DNA of 64,000 bases from FEN-1219 sp963728995. Lineage in GTDB: Bacteria > Pseudomonadota > Gammaproteobacteria > Steroidobacterales > Rariloculaceae. Under the pieces are notes generated by a model, which was given only the letters and a program-made list of their open reading frames with translations, searched no databases and was not told where the DNA came from. Both the position numbers and the translations under genes were made by a program. Position 1 is the first letter of the stretch. Every line of letters begins with the position of its first letter. The stretch lies in the NCBI GenBank assembly GCA_963728995.1, contig CAVSMD010000002.1:992001-1056000 (forward strand), in the 5' to 3' direction. Shown here piece after piece: positions 8,142-15,802 of this stretch.

Positions 8142-9353
8142 ATGACCGGCCAGACTTGCGTGCGCACGATCGGCGCAACCTTCGCGGCGACGCTCGCACT
8201 TGCGAGCGCAAGCGCGCCCGCACAGCAGACCGTGCCGTTCGCGAACGGCATCCCGGTCGCGCCCGAGATGCCGATCCCGCCGATGCCGACGAAGCCGGTC
8301 GAGTACCCGACGGCCGAGGGCATGCGGATCAAGGTCAGCGTCGTGACGCGCGGCATCGAGCACCCATGGAGCATCGCGTTCGTCTCGAACGACGTGTGGC
8401 TCGTGACGCAGACGCACGGCGGGCTGCGCGTGATCCGCAACGGCGTGCTCGATCCCGAGCCCGTCAAAGGCGTGCCCGACGTCAAGCCGCTGCGCCGCTC
8501 GGGCTTGCTCGAGGTGGCGCTGCATCCGAATTTCGCGCAGAACAAGTATGTGTACCTGACGTACCACAAGGCGCAGCCGGACGACAAAGGTGCGCTTGCG
8601 CTCGCGCGCGGCCGCTGGGACGGCAAGGCGCTGGTCGGCACGCGCGACCTGTTCGTCACGCCGCCGGACTCCGGCACGATCTCGCGGCTCGTGTTCGGCC
8701 GCGACGGCAAGCTGTACATGTCGACGTCCGGCGGCGATGCGCAGGACCCACGCACGCTCGCGGGCAAGATCCTGCGCTTGAACGACGACGGCACGGTGCC
8801 GCAGGACAATCCGTTCGCCGGCCGCGAAGGGTACCGAGCGGAGATCTTCACGCTCGGTCACCGCTCCCCGCTGGGCCTCGCCGTCCACCCGGGAACCGGC
8901 GAGATCTGGGAGTCGGAGGACGGGCCGAACGGCGGCGACGAGATCAACGTCCTGGTGCCGGGCGGCAACTACGGCTGGCCCGTCGTGAGCCTCGGCCGCA
9001 CGTACCAGGGGCCATGGCACTCGAGCAAGTTTCAGCAGGACGGCATGATCGATCCGGTGGTGTACTGGACCCCCGCGATCGCGGTCTCCGGCCTGGCGTT
9101 CTACACGGGCGACCGGCTGGCGAAGTGGAAGGGCGACCTGTTCGTCGGGGGTCTGCGCTTCGGCGAGGTCATCGGGACGGGCCAGATCCAGCGGATCCTG
9201 TTCAACGAGAAGATGGAGGAACTGCGGCGCGAGGTGCTGCTGGCGGACTGGGGCCACCGGATGCGCGACATCCGCCAGGGCCCGGACGGCCTGCTGTACG
9301 TGCTGGTCGACGACGACAACGGGGCCGTCCTGCGTATCGAACCGGCCGGTTAG
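8142..9353 (+). CDS. Periplasmic PQQ-dependent sugar dehydrogenase (glucose/sorbosone type)
   Basis: Soluble aldose dehydrogenase of the glucose/sorbosone dehydrogenase family (YliI/Asd-like beta-propeller), 403 residues. A signal peptide is visible (MTGQTCVRTIGATFAATLAL, then ASASAPAQQ). Family landmarks include HPWSIAFV, LLEVALHPNF, SGGDAQDP, LGHRSPLGLAVHPGTGE, EDGPNGGDEIN and NYGWPVVS, covering the propeller and the PQQ/calcium pocket. These enzymes oxidise sugars in the periplasm and pass electrons to the respiratory chain; the exact sugar cannot be read from sequence. It lies 27 bases downstream of the oxygenase gene, with GAAGGGGG as a likely ribosome-binding site, so the two may be co-transcribed. 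Confidence 0.85.
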   Translation: MTGQTCVRTIGATFAATLALASASAPAQQTVPFANGIPVAPEMPIPPMPTKPVEYPTAEGMRIKVSVVTRGIEHPWSIAFVSNDVWLVTQTHGGLRVIRNGVLDPEPVKGVPDVKPLRRSGLLEVALHPNFAQNKYVYLTYHKAQPDDKGALALARGRWDGKALVGTRDLFVTPPDSGTISRLVFGRDGKLYMSTSGGDAQDPRTLAGKILRLNDDGTVPQDNPFAGREGYRAEIFTLGHRSPLGLAVHPGTGEIWESEDGPNGGDEINVLVPGGNYGWPVVSLGRTYQGPWHSSKFQQDGMIDPVVYWTPAIAVSGLAFYTGDRLAKWKGDLFVGGLRFGEVIGTGQIQRILFNEKMEELRREVLLADWGHRMRDIRQGPDGLLYVLVDDDNGAVLRIEPAG

Positions 9354-9389
9354 AAATGCACCAAACAGGCGCTCAGGGCCCCGCCCCGC

Positions 9390-9419
9390 TTTACTTCAGG
9401 CCATATTGCTCCGTATGAT
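9390..9419 (+). promoter_or_regulatory. Predicted sigma-70-type promoter of the RRM gene
   Basis: A -35-like TTTACT (9390-9395) and a -10-like TATGAT (9414-9419) are separated by 18 bases. They lie about 85 bases before the start codon of the RNA-binding protein gene, which would give a 5' leader of roughly 75-80 bases. This is prediction by eye; no other good match was seen in the gap. Confidence 0.4.
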
Positions 9420-9504
9420 CCCGCGGTCCCCGATCGCTTCCAAGAAGTCTGCTGGCATGGTGCCTAAGTTCTCTTGAGCGAGCGCGCTACCTGAGGAGGT
9501 AACC

Positions 9505-9837
9505 ATGGGCAGAAAACTGTATGTCGGCAACCTGCCGTATTCAGCCACAGAGCAGAGCGTTCGCGAAGCTTTTGGCAAATGCGGCAACGTGGATTCCGTC
9601 GCCTTGATCACCGACCGCGACACGGGCCAGAGCAAAGGCTTTGGCTTCGTCGAGATGTCGTCGGATGCCGAGGCACAGACCGCGATCCAGCAGCTGAACG
9701 GCACTTCGTTCGAAGGCCGCCAGATCAAGGTCAACGAAGCCAAACCGAAGGCGCCGGGCGGCGGCGGTGGCGGCGGTGGCCGTGGCGGCTACGGCGGCGG
9801 CGGTGGTGGTGGCGGGCGCGATCGCGATCGTTGGTAG
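9505..9837 (+). CDS. Glycine-rich RRM RNA-binding protein
   Basis: Small single-stranded RNA-binding protein of 110 residues. One RRM domain fills residues 1-80, with RNP2 LYVGNL and RNP1 KGFGFVEM carrying the RNA-stacking aromatics. A glycine-rich tail of about 25 residues follows and ends in RDRDRW. Such RRM-plus-glycine proteins are common in cyanobacteria and many proteobacteria and are often cold- or stress-induced. A strong ribosome-binding site (GAGGAGGT) precedes the ATG. The gene is a single transcription unit, with its own predicted promoter and a strong intrinsic terminator just downstream. Confidence 0.92.
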   Translation: MGRKLYVGNLPYSATEQSVREAFGKCGNVDSVALITDRDTGQSKGFGFVEMSSDAEAQTAIQQLNGTSFEGRQIKVNEAKPKAPGGGGGGGGRGGYGGGGGGGGRDRDRW

Positions 9838-9873
9838 ATTCCGCGTCGGGCGTAAGCCGGACGTCAGAACGAG

Positions 9874-9904
9874 AAACGCCGCAGCAATGCGGCGTTTTCT
9901 TTTG
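9874..9904 (+). terminator. Rho-independent terminator of the RRM gene
   Basis: A ten-base-pair stem, AAACGCCGCA pairing with TGCGGCGTTT (9874-9883 and 9888-9897), closes a GCAA tetraloop and runs into TTTTCTTTT. It lies 37 bases after the RRM stop codon. Confidence 0.9.
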
Positions 9905-9927
9905 GGGGGTCCGGCAGGCCTCGCTCG

Positions 9928-10857
9928 CTATTGGCCGGGCTGAGCCGGCAGCTCTTTGGATTGCGCCGTCAGCGCGTCGCCGGCGTCGGTGGCGGGCGTC
10001 GCCGGCCCTAGCCCGAGCTGCGCGGCGAGCAGGTCCGCCACGGCAGGATCGGCGCCGAGCGCGCCGACCGTGGTCGCCCACGGCGCGCCGCTCTCGATCC
10101 ACCACTTGAGGATCGCGACTTGATCCGCCGTCAGCGGCGTCTTGCCCTCCGCCGGCATGAACTCCTCGTCGTCGGGTGCACGCGTGATGCGCCAGTAAAG
10201 CTCGCTCGCCGGAAGATTCCGCGGCACGACGGCCAGGCCGGTATCGCCGCCCGCCAGCGTCGACGCGTAGCTGGCGATCGTGAAGCTGCCGCTGCGCTTG
10301 TTGGCGTTGTGGCAAGTCCCGCAGCGTTGCTCGAGCAACGGCTTCACGACATCGAGGTACGGATCCGCCTCGGCCACGCTCGCGGGCCGGGGGCGTCGCT
10401 CGGCGGCACCGAGCAGCCCGCGCAGCGGCGCGGGGGCGTATTCGATCAGGAACGTCTTGCCATGCGTCAGGTTGCCGCCGTAGTGCCCCGTGATCGTCAC
10501 GAGCACCAGCGCCACGACGCCGGTGCCGAGGCGCAGCCATGTGCTCCCGGCAGGGCCGCGCGCCGCGAGCCACCAGCCGAGCACCATGACGAGCGCCGTC
10601 AGCGTGCCGAACAGCCGGTGCGCGTACCCGGACGGCACCGCAAACTCGCCTTCGGCGAAATGCAGGTAGCCAAGCGCGACGGTCAGCAGCGCCGACAGCG
10701 CCGCCGCGCCCCAGAGCAAGGGGGCGGCGCGCGCCAGCGCCCGGTAGCGCGCGCGCCTGGCCGTGAAATCGAGCGCCACGGCCACGATCACGATGCCGAT
10801 CGGCAGGTGCAGCGCCAGCACGTGGAACCGGCCGAGGAACAGCAAGAAGTCGTGCAC
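9928..10857 (-). CDS. Membrane protein with DUF2231-like helices and a planctomycete-type cytochrome c domain
   Basis: 309 residues. The N-terminal half has four hydrophobic helices with histidines (FHVLALHLPIGIVI, YAHRLFGTLTALVM, TITGHYGGNLTHG), resembling DUF2231-type membrane domains that may bind heme b. The C-terminal half carries one heme c motif, CGTCH near residue 189, in the context LLEQRCGTCHNANKRSG with PAEGKTPLTADQVAIL further on, typical of planctomycete-type cytochrome c domains. It should pass electrons at the periplasmic face; its partner is not identifiable. The downstream-strand neighbours (DUF4159, HAD, pirin) lie in the same orientation, but only DUF4159 is close. Confidence 0.78.
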   Translation of the reverse strand: MHDFLLFLGRFHVLALHLPIGIVIVAVALDFTARRARYRALARAAPLLWGAAALSALLTVALGYLHFAEGEFAVPSGYAHRLFGTLTALVMVLGWWLAARGPAGSTWLRLGTGVVALVLVTITGHYGGNLTHGKTFLIEYAPAPLRGLLGAAERRPRPASVAEADPYLDVVKPLLEQRCGTCHNANKRSGSFTIASYASTLAGGDTGLAVVPRNLPASELYWRITRAPDDEEFMPAEGKTPLTADQVAILKWWIESGAPWATTVGALGADPAVADLLAAQLGLGPATPATDAGDALTAQSKELPAQPGQ

Positions 10858-10943
10858 GCTGGTACCGCCGTTACGCGATGATCTCGTGCACGACCTTACC
10901 GTGCACGTCGGTCAAACGAAAGTCGCGCCAGCATCCCGTGCGC

Positions 10944-11726
10944 TCAATGCGTCATTGCGTAGACGACATAGTTGACGCCGAACCGATACGCCGTGGCCGT
11001 CATCGGCGCGGGATAGCGCGGGTCGTCCGCGTGCTCCCAGGCGTCGCCCATGTCGCTGTTGTGGTTGATCGCGACCATGAGCCGGCCATGGTCGTCGTAG
11101 ATGCCGCGCCAGTGCGGCGGCCCTTCCATCTGCTGGTAATAGAGGTGGCGTTCGCCGGGGATCTGCGTGCGCTTGTCGAGACTGAAGACGATGTTCAGCA
11201 CCTGATCGTTGTCCGGAATGTCGACGATCACGCGGCCCGGCAGCACGTCGCCGATGGCGTCGCGAAACGCGGTCCACTCGTATTCGCCGTGGAAGTCGTC
11301 GACGACCAGGAAGCCGCCGCGCTCGAGGTACTCGCGCAGTCGCATGAGCTCCTCGCCCTGCGGATGCCAGGCGCCGCGGCCGGGCTGCTGGAGCAGCAAC
11401 CAGGGGTAATCGAACAGGTTGTCGTCGTCGAGCGTGACTCGACGGCTGTCCGACGCCACTTGAATCCGCGTCATGCGCTCGACGGCCGGCAGGAAGTGCG
11501 CCTCGGCGTCCGGATAATCGATCTTCCACCACGGGTTGCACCAGCCGCGCGAGCCCGCGCAGCCGCCGGAGGGAAAATACAGGCGCCCCATCTGGAACTC
11601 GGCCTCGGGCCGCCCGCCGGCCCTGGGCAAGTCGTCCGCGCCCCAGCGCCCCCGGCCGAACTGCGCCACCGCGACGCTGCAGACCAGGCAGGCGGCACAC
11701 GCGACCCACAGGGATTTGACGCGCAT
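10944..11726 (-). CDS. Secreted DUF4159 domain protein
   Basis: 260 residues with an N-terminal signal peptide (MRVKSLWVACAACLVCSVAVA) and a DUF4159 domain. The glutamine amidotransferase-like fold shows as LREYLERGGFLVVDDFHG, and the protein ends NYVVYAMTH, a typical family ending. The function is not established; relatives are often found near aerotolerance (Bat-like) or MoxR gene clusters, which are absent here. The internal ATG at 11726 was chosen because the longer open frame would put 43 unrelated residues before the signal peptide. Confidence 0.78.
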   Translation of the reverse strand: MRVKSLWVACAACLVCSVAVAQFGRGRWGADDLPRAGGRPEAEFQMGRLYFPSGGCAGSRGWCNPWWKIDYPDAEAHFLPAVERMTRIQVASDSRRVTLDDDNLFDYPWLLLQQPGRGAWHPQGEELMRLREYLERGGFLVVDDFHGEYEWTAFRDAIGDVLPGRVIVDIPDNDQVLNIVFSLDKRTQIPGERHLYYQQMEGPPHWRGIYDDHGRLMVAINHNSDMGDAWEHADDPRYPAPMTATAYRFGVNYVVYAMTH

Positions 11727-11778
11727 CGTTCGGCTACTGTGCCACCACCACGAGCGACGGCCAAGGCGCAGCCGGAGA

Positions 11779-12393
11779 CTATGCGCCCGTGTGCGCGAGC
11801 AGAGGCTCGAGCTCGCGGCGCACTTGCGCCGTGCTCTCGAACCGGATGGCCGCAAGACCCAGTCGGCGCGCGCTCTCGATGTTCGGCGGCAAATCGTCGA
11901 TGAACACGGATTCGCCGAACTCGAGGCCGTAGCGCTCGCGCAGATGCTCGTAGATCGCGTGATCGGGCTTCACGACCTTCACCTTGGCCGAGACGACGAT
12001 ACCGTCGAACAGCCGGAAGAACTCGTGCAGGCCGCTCAGATGCTCGAAGATCGATTCCGACATGTTCGAGAGCCCGTAGAGCCTGAGCCCACGATCGCGC
12101 AGCTCCGTGAGCAGCGCGACCGTCGGCTCGATTGGCGTAAGGGACGCCCGCACGTGATCGAGCAGCGCCCTCATCTCGGCTTCGGGCCGGCCCATGCGGG
12201 CCGCGAATCGCCGCACGACGGTGGGCTCGTCGAGCAGGCCGCGATCCATATCGACCCAGTCGTCGTGCTGAAACGCGTGCGTGCGAATCGCCGCGCGCAG
12301 CGCAGGCTCTGCATAGAACCCGTCGATGATCTCGTCCGGGCGCCAGTTCACGAGCACGCCGCCGAAATCGAAGATCACGTTGCGCACGGCCAT
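11779..12393 (-). CDS. HAD-family hydrolase
   Basis: Haloacid dehalogenase-superfamily hydrolase of the YihX/HAD-IA type, 204 residues. The motifs are in order: the nucleophile in IFDFGGVLVNW, motif II in LYGLSNMS, the lysine in VVKPDHAIY, and the acidic motif IDDLPPNIESA. Most relatives are phosphatases acting on sugar or nucleotide phosphates; the substrate is not predictable. The start is nine bases after the pirin stop on the same strand, so the two genes are likely co-transcribed. Confidence 0.85.
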   Translation of the reverse strand: MAVRNVIFDFGGVLVNWRPDEIIDGFYAEPALRAAIRTHAFQHDDWVDMDRGLLDEPTVVRRFAARMGRPEAEMRALLDHVRASLTPIEPTVALLTELRDRGLRLYGLSNMSESIFEHLSGLHEFFRLFDGIVVSAKVKVVKPDHAIYEHLRERYGLEFGESVFIDDLPPNIESARRLGLAAIRFESTAQVRRELEPLLAHTGA

Positions 12394-12402
12394 GCGGCGG
12401 CC

Positions 12403-13272
12403 TCAGGCTCGCCCGGCGGGAATTGCGTTGAACTTGCCGGCCTGATAGTCGTGCATGGCCTGCATGATTTCCTCGCGCGTGTTCATGACGAACGGGCCGT
12501 AGGAAACGACCGGCGCACCGATCGGCTCGGCGTGACCGAGCAGCAGCAAGGCATCGCTCTTGGCCTTTAGGTCGACCGAGTCGCCGTCCTCGTTCAGCTC
12601 GATCAGGTGCCACGCCGGCGCGGTCTCGCCCGCGACGTCGATCTCGCCGCGCACGACGTACAGGAACACGTTGCGGCCGGCGACACCCGGGAACGACACG
12701 CGCCCGCCGGCCGCGAGCTCCACGGTTCCGAGGAAGATGTCGAGCAACGGCGTGAGCGCTCCTTTGTGCCCCAGGAACTCGCCCGACACGAGGTGCACCG
12801 TGCCCTTGCCGTCGGGCGTCGCGATCGCCGGAATCTCCTCGCGCGTCAGGCCGACATAGCGCGGCGTGGTCATCTTCAAGCGCGGCGGCAGGTTCACCCA
12901 CAGCTGCAGGATCTCGAGCGGCCCGCCTTCCCGCTTGAAGGTATCGGGCGAGAGCTCGGCATGCACGAGGCCGCTGCCGGCCGTCATCCACTGGATGCCG
13001 CCCGCCTTGATGACGCTTTCGTGGCCGGCGCTGTCGCGATGCGCGAGCTCGCCCGTGAGAATGAACGTCACGGTCTCGAAACCGCGGTGCGGATGCGGCC
13101 CGAACGGCAGCCCGCGATTGTGCGGCGGATAGACCTGCGGCCCATGGTGGTTCAAGAACAGGAACGGATCGATCTGCTCGATCTCCTGGCCGGGCACCGG
13201 CCGGCGCGTCGTGAGATCGGCGATGTCGTCGCGAACGGCCGCGTGCCGGCGCTTGATGGTCTTCGAGGTCAT
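12403..13272 (-). CDS. Pirin family protein
   Basis: Bicupin pirin-like protein of 289 residues, normal for the family. The iron-binding histidines and glutamate are visible in GPHPHRGFETVTFIL and in the HAEL and EI positions that follow in the first cupin; the second cupin has the usual FVMNTREEIMQAMHDYQAGK ending. Bacterial pirins include quercetinase-like enzymes and redox-linked regulators; which applies here is unknown. The ATG at 13272 was chosen over a longer frame because MTSKTIKRRH begins the conserved domain. Confidence 0.9.
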   Translation of the reverse strand: MTSKTIKRRHAAVRDDIADLTTRRPVPGQEIEQIDPFLFLNHHGPQVYPPHNRGLPFGPHPHRGFETVTFILTGELAHRDSAGHESVIKAGGIQWMTAGSGLVHAELSPDTFKREGGPLEILQLWVNLPPRLKMTTPRYVGLTREEIPAIATPDGKGTVHLVSGEFLGHKGALTPLLDIFLGTVELAAGGRVSFPGVAGRNVFLYVVRGEIDVAGETAPAWHLIELNEDGDSVDLKAKSDALLLLGHAEPIGAPVVSYGPFVMNTREEIMQAMHDYQAGKFNAIPAGRA

Positions 13273-13427
13273 TCGACAGGCTCTCCGTCGCCGTGGATTT
13301 CCGTGGGGTCGCAAGCATACAGCGCGCCGGCGAGAACGGGCAGGCGGTGCCGAGAAAACTTCGCGACAGCGCGGCGGGCACACCGCTAGAATGCGCCGCA
13401 CCGAAGCTCCTTGGGAGGGGGTTCACC

Positions 13428-14027
13428 GTGAAGAGCTGGATCATCGGTTTGCCGGTCGTGGTGCTCGGTGCGCTCGCCGCCCCGATCGTCAACGCGCATT
13501 TCAAGCTGCTCGAGCCGTCGTCATGGCTCGTCGAGGACGACAAGGGCGATCCGCAAAAAGTCGCGCCCTGCGGCGGCACGCTCGGCGACCCGGGCACACC
13601 AACGAAAGCCGTGACGGCCGTCACCGGCGGGCAGAAGCTCACGATCGTCGCGCAAGAAGCCGTGTTCCACCCCGGTCACTACCGGATCGCGCTCGCACGC
13701 AAGCGCAACCTGCTGCCGCCCGATCCGGCGGTCACGATGCACGACACGGAGAAGGGCCCGCGCTCGATGTCGGCCAAGATCGAGCACGAGCTGCAGCCGC
13801 CGCTGCTCGCCGACGGACTGTGGCCGCACACCGAGAAGCCGACCGGCAACTGGCAGACCGAGATCACGATCCCGAACATCACCTGCGAGGGCTGCCAGCT
13901 GCAGGTCATCGAGTTCATGGCCGAGCACCCCGGCACGCGCGAAGGCGGTTTCTCGTATCACCACTGCGCGGTGCTGAACATCACGGCGGACCCGGCCAAG
14001 CCGGCGGAAGACGCCCGCTGGAAGTGA
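13428..14027 (+). CDS. Secreted LPMO-like protein (SCE4755-type) with predicted histidine brace
   Basis: 199 residues. After a signal peptide (MKSWIIGLPVVVLGALAAP), cleavage at VNA/H would leave histidine at the mature N-terminus (HFKLLEPSSW), which is the first half of the copper histidine brace in lytic polysaccharide monooxygenases. A second histidine sits in SYHHCAVLNI near the C-terminus, next to the cysteine pairing region (ITCEGCQLQVIEFM). This matches what I recall as the SCE4755 LPMO-like family, whose catalytic activity is not established. The GTG start at 13428 is supported by GGGAGGGGG nine bases upstream. It is transcribed divergently from pirin. Confidence 0.75.
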   Translation: MKSWIIGLPVVVLGALAAPIVNAHFKLLEPSSWLVEDDKGDPQKVAPCGGTLGDPGTPTKAVTAVTGGQKLTIVAQEAVFHPGHYRIALARKRNLLPPDPAVTMHDTEKGPRSMSAKIEHELQPPLLADGLWPHTEKPTGNWQTEITIPNITCEGCQLQVIEFMAEHPGTREGGFSYHHCAVLNITADPAKPAEDARWK

Positions 14028-14063
14028 CGCGGCCCGGCCGCGGCCGCGACCGCGCCGGTCCGT

Positions 14064-14984
14064 TCAGTCGATGCTGATCCTGCCGGAGCCCGTGCGGATC
14101 CGCAGCGTCGGCCCGCCACCGCGGACGTCCCCACGCAGCTGCCCGCGCTCGGTCGAGCCCACGATCGTGACGGGGTGGCTCGTCGTGACTCCGCCCGAGC
14201 CCGCGCGTGCGTCGAGCGTGACCGCGGCGTCACCCGGCAGACTCACGCGCACGGCGCCCGACCCCGCTTCGAGGTCCCAGGCGGCGCCCGGCTTGCCTTC
14301 GACCGCAATCCCGCCGCTGCCGGTGCGCACGCGCGCACCGCCGTCGAGGCCCGTCAGCTCGACGCTGCCCGAGCCTGTCGTCACGGACACTTCGCCCGGG
14401 CCGGCGTGCGCAACGCTCACGGCACCGCTGCCCGTCCGGCCGTCGAACGTGCCGCCGATGCCGCGCGCCTCGATCGCGCCGCTGCCGGTCGCGGCCTGCA
14501 CCGCGCCGGGAATGTCCGCGAGCGTCACGCGGCCGGAGCCGGTCGCGGCGTCCACGGGGCCCGCGACACCGGCCACGTTCTGTGCGCCGGAGCCGGTCCG
14601 CGCTCGCACCGAGGTGGCGGCGGGCACCGTGATCGTGTAGCTGATGGCCACGCTCTCGTGCTGCAGCGAGTCGTCGAGCGGCCCAACCTTCAGTTGATTG
14701 CCCGCGAGCTCGATCGGCGGCGACGCCATGATTTGCTCGACGATCGCGTCGGCCGTCGCGCGACTCGCGGCGCGTCCGACGCGAATCGCACCGTGCACGT
14801 CCACGCGCCCCGCCGCACCCGAACGAACGTCGATTGCACCGGCGCCGGTGCTCACCTCGAGCTCGAGTCGCTCGGGCACGTTCAACGTGCGGTCGAAAGA
14901 GCCGGTCGCGGTCTGGGCGCCCGCGGCTGGGGCGAGCGAGACCGCTGCGAATGCTACGAGCAGAGAACGTGTCAGACGAGTCAT
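14064..14984 (-). CDS. Secreted DUF4097-type beta-repeat protein
   Basis: 306 residues with a signal peptide (MTRLTRSLLVAFAAVSLAP). The mature part is built of short beta repeats marked by TGSG, RTGSG or AGSG about every 11-20 residues, at least nine times, as in DUF4097/DUF2807 adhesin-like proteins that fold as a beta helix. No catalytic motif is visible. Such proteins are extracytoplasmic and of unknown role. A strong ribosome-binding site (AAAGGAGG) precedes the ATG at 14984. It is convergent with the LPMO-like gene, whose end is only 36 bases away. Confidence 0.75.
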   Translation of the reverse strand: MTRLTRSLLVAFAAVSLAPAAGAQTATGSFDRTLNVPERLELEVSTGAGAIDVRSGAAGRVDVHGAIRVGRAASRATADAIVEQIMASPPIELAGNQLKVGPLDDSLQHESVAISYTITVPAATSVRARTGSGAQNVAGVAGPVDAATGSGRVTLADIPGAVQAATGSGAIEARGIGGTFDGRTGSGAVSVAHAGPGEVSVTTGSGSVELTGLDGGARVRTGSGGIAVEGKPGAAWDLEAGSGAVRVSLPGDAAVTLDARAGSGGVTTSHPVTIVGSTERGQLRGDVRGGGPTLRIRTGSGRISID

Positions 14985-15010
14985 CGTGCACCTCCTTTGG
15001 TCGAGAGGAT

Positions 15011-15766
15011 CTACGAGTTGCGCAGCTCCGCGAGCAATGCCTTCGCACCGTTGCCGAGGAACAGCGTGTCGACGCCGGCGACGATCAGCGTGTACCCCTG
15101 CGCCGCATACGGCCGCACGGCCGCCGCCGTGACGCCGAAGTAGCCGAGCGGCATCTCGGCGGCGCGGCACGCGTCGGTCACGCGGCGAATCGCGTCGATG
15201 ACCACGGGATCGTCGACTCGGCCCATCTTGCCGAGACTGGCCGAGAGATCGTACGGACCGAGCAGCACGGCATCGACTCCCGGCACGCGCACGATCGCCT
15301 CGATGTTCTCGACGGCGAGCGCGTGCTCCGCCTGCACGATCACGGCGATCTCGCGATTCGCAGCGGCCAGGTACTCGCCAAACCGCTGGCCGTAGCCGTG
15401 GGCCCGCGCGAGCCCCACGCCTCGGGCGCCCTCGGGCGCGTACCGCGCGAAGCGCACGACGCGTGCGGCCTGCTCGGCGGTGTTGACCTGCGGCACGATG
15501 ATGCCGTCGGCCCCGAGGTCGAGGACCTTCTTGATCGGCACCTCCGCCGCCTCCGGCACGCGCACGATGCAGGCGGTCTTCGGGCCCGCCACCTGCAAAA
15601 TCGCGCCGAGGTCGGCCGTTTCGAGCGGGCCATGCTCGCCGTCGATGAATAGCCAATCGAATCCGAGGTCGGCCAGGATCTCCGCCGTGGCCGGGCTCGG
15701 CAGCGTGACCATGGTGCCGAGCAGCGTGTCACGGCGCTTGAGTCGCGTGCGAAAGTCGTGCGCCAT
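15011..15766 (-). CDS. HpcH/HpaI-family aldolase
   Basis: Class II pyruvate aldolase of the 2,4-dihydroxyhept-2-ene-1,7-dioate aldolase family, about 251 residues. Landmarks: FIDGEHGPLE (metal and base region), ADGIIVPQVNT, the arginine segment YAPEGARGVGLARAHGYG, and IVQAEHALAVEN with the metal-binding glutamate. It probably cleaves or forms 2-keto-hydroxy acids; the physiological substrate is not clear, as no hpa or other catabolic genes are nearby. ATG 15766 is preferred to the GTG four codons upstream because AGGGTGGGG lies at proper spacing before it. Confidence 0.88.
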   Translation of the reverse strand: MAHDFRTRLKRRDTLLGTMVTLPSPATAEILADLGFDWLFIDGEHGPLETADLGAILQVAGPKTACIVRVPEAAEVPIKKVLDLGADGIIVPQVNTAEQAARVVRFARYAPEGARGVGLARAHGYGQRFGEYLAAANREIAVIVQAEHALAVENIEAIVRVPGVDAVLLGPYDLSASLGKMGRVDDPVVIDAIRRVTDACRAAEMPLGYFGVTAAAVRPYAAQGYTLIVAGVDTLFLGNGAKALLAELRNS

Positions 15767-15802
15767 CGCGATCCCCACCCTCGTGACGGCGATCTTAACC
15801 GA

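Noticed and set aside
6597..9257. A very long minus-strand open frame (886 codons) opposite the hyfI, oxygenase and sugar dehydrogenase genes
   Set aside because: Its composition is that of a shadow frame in GC-rich DNA (many His, Arg, Glu, no domain), while the plus strand has clear families throughout.
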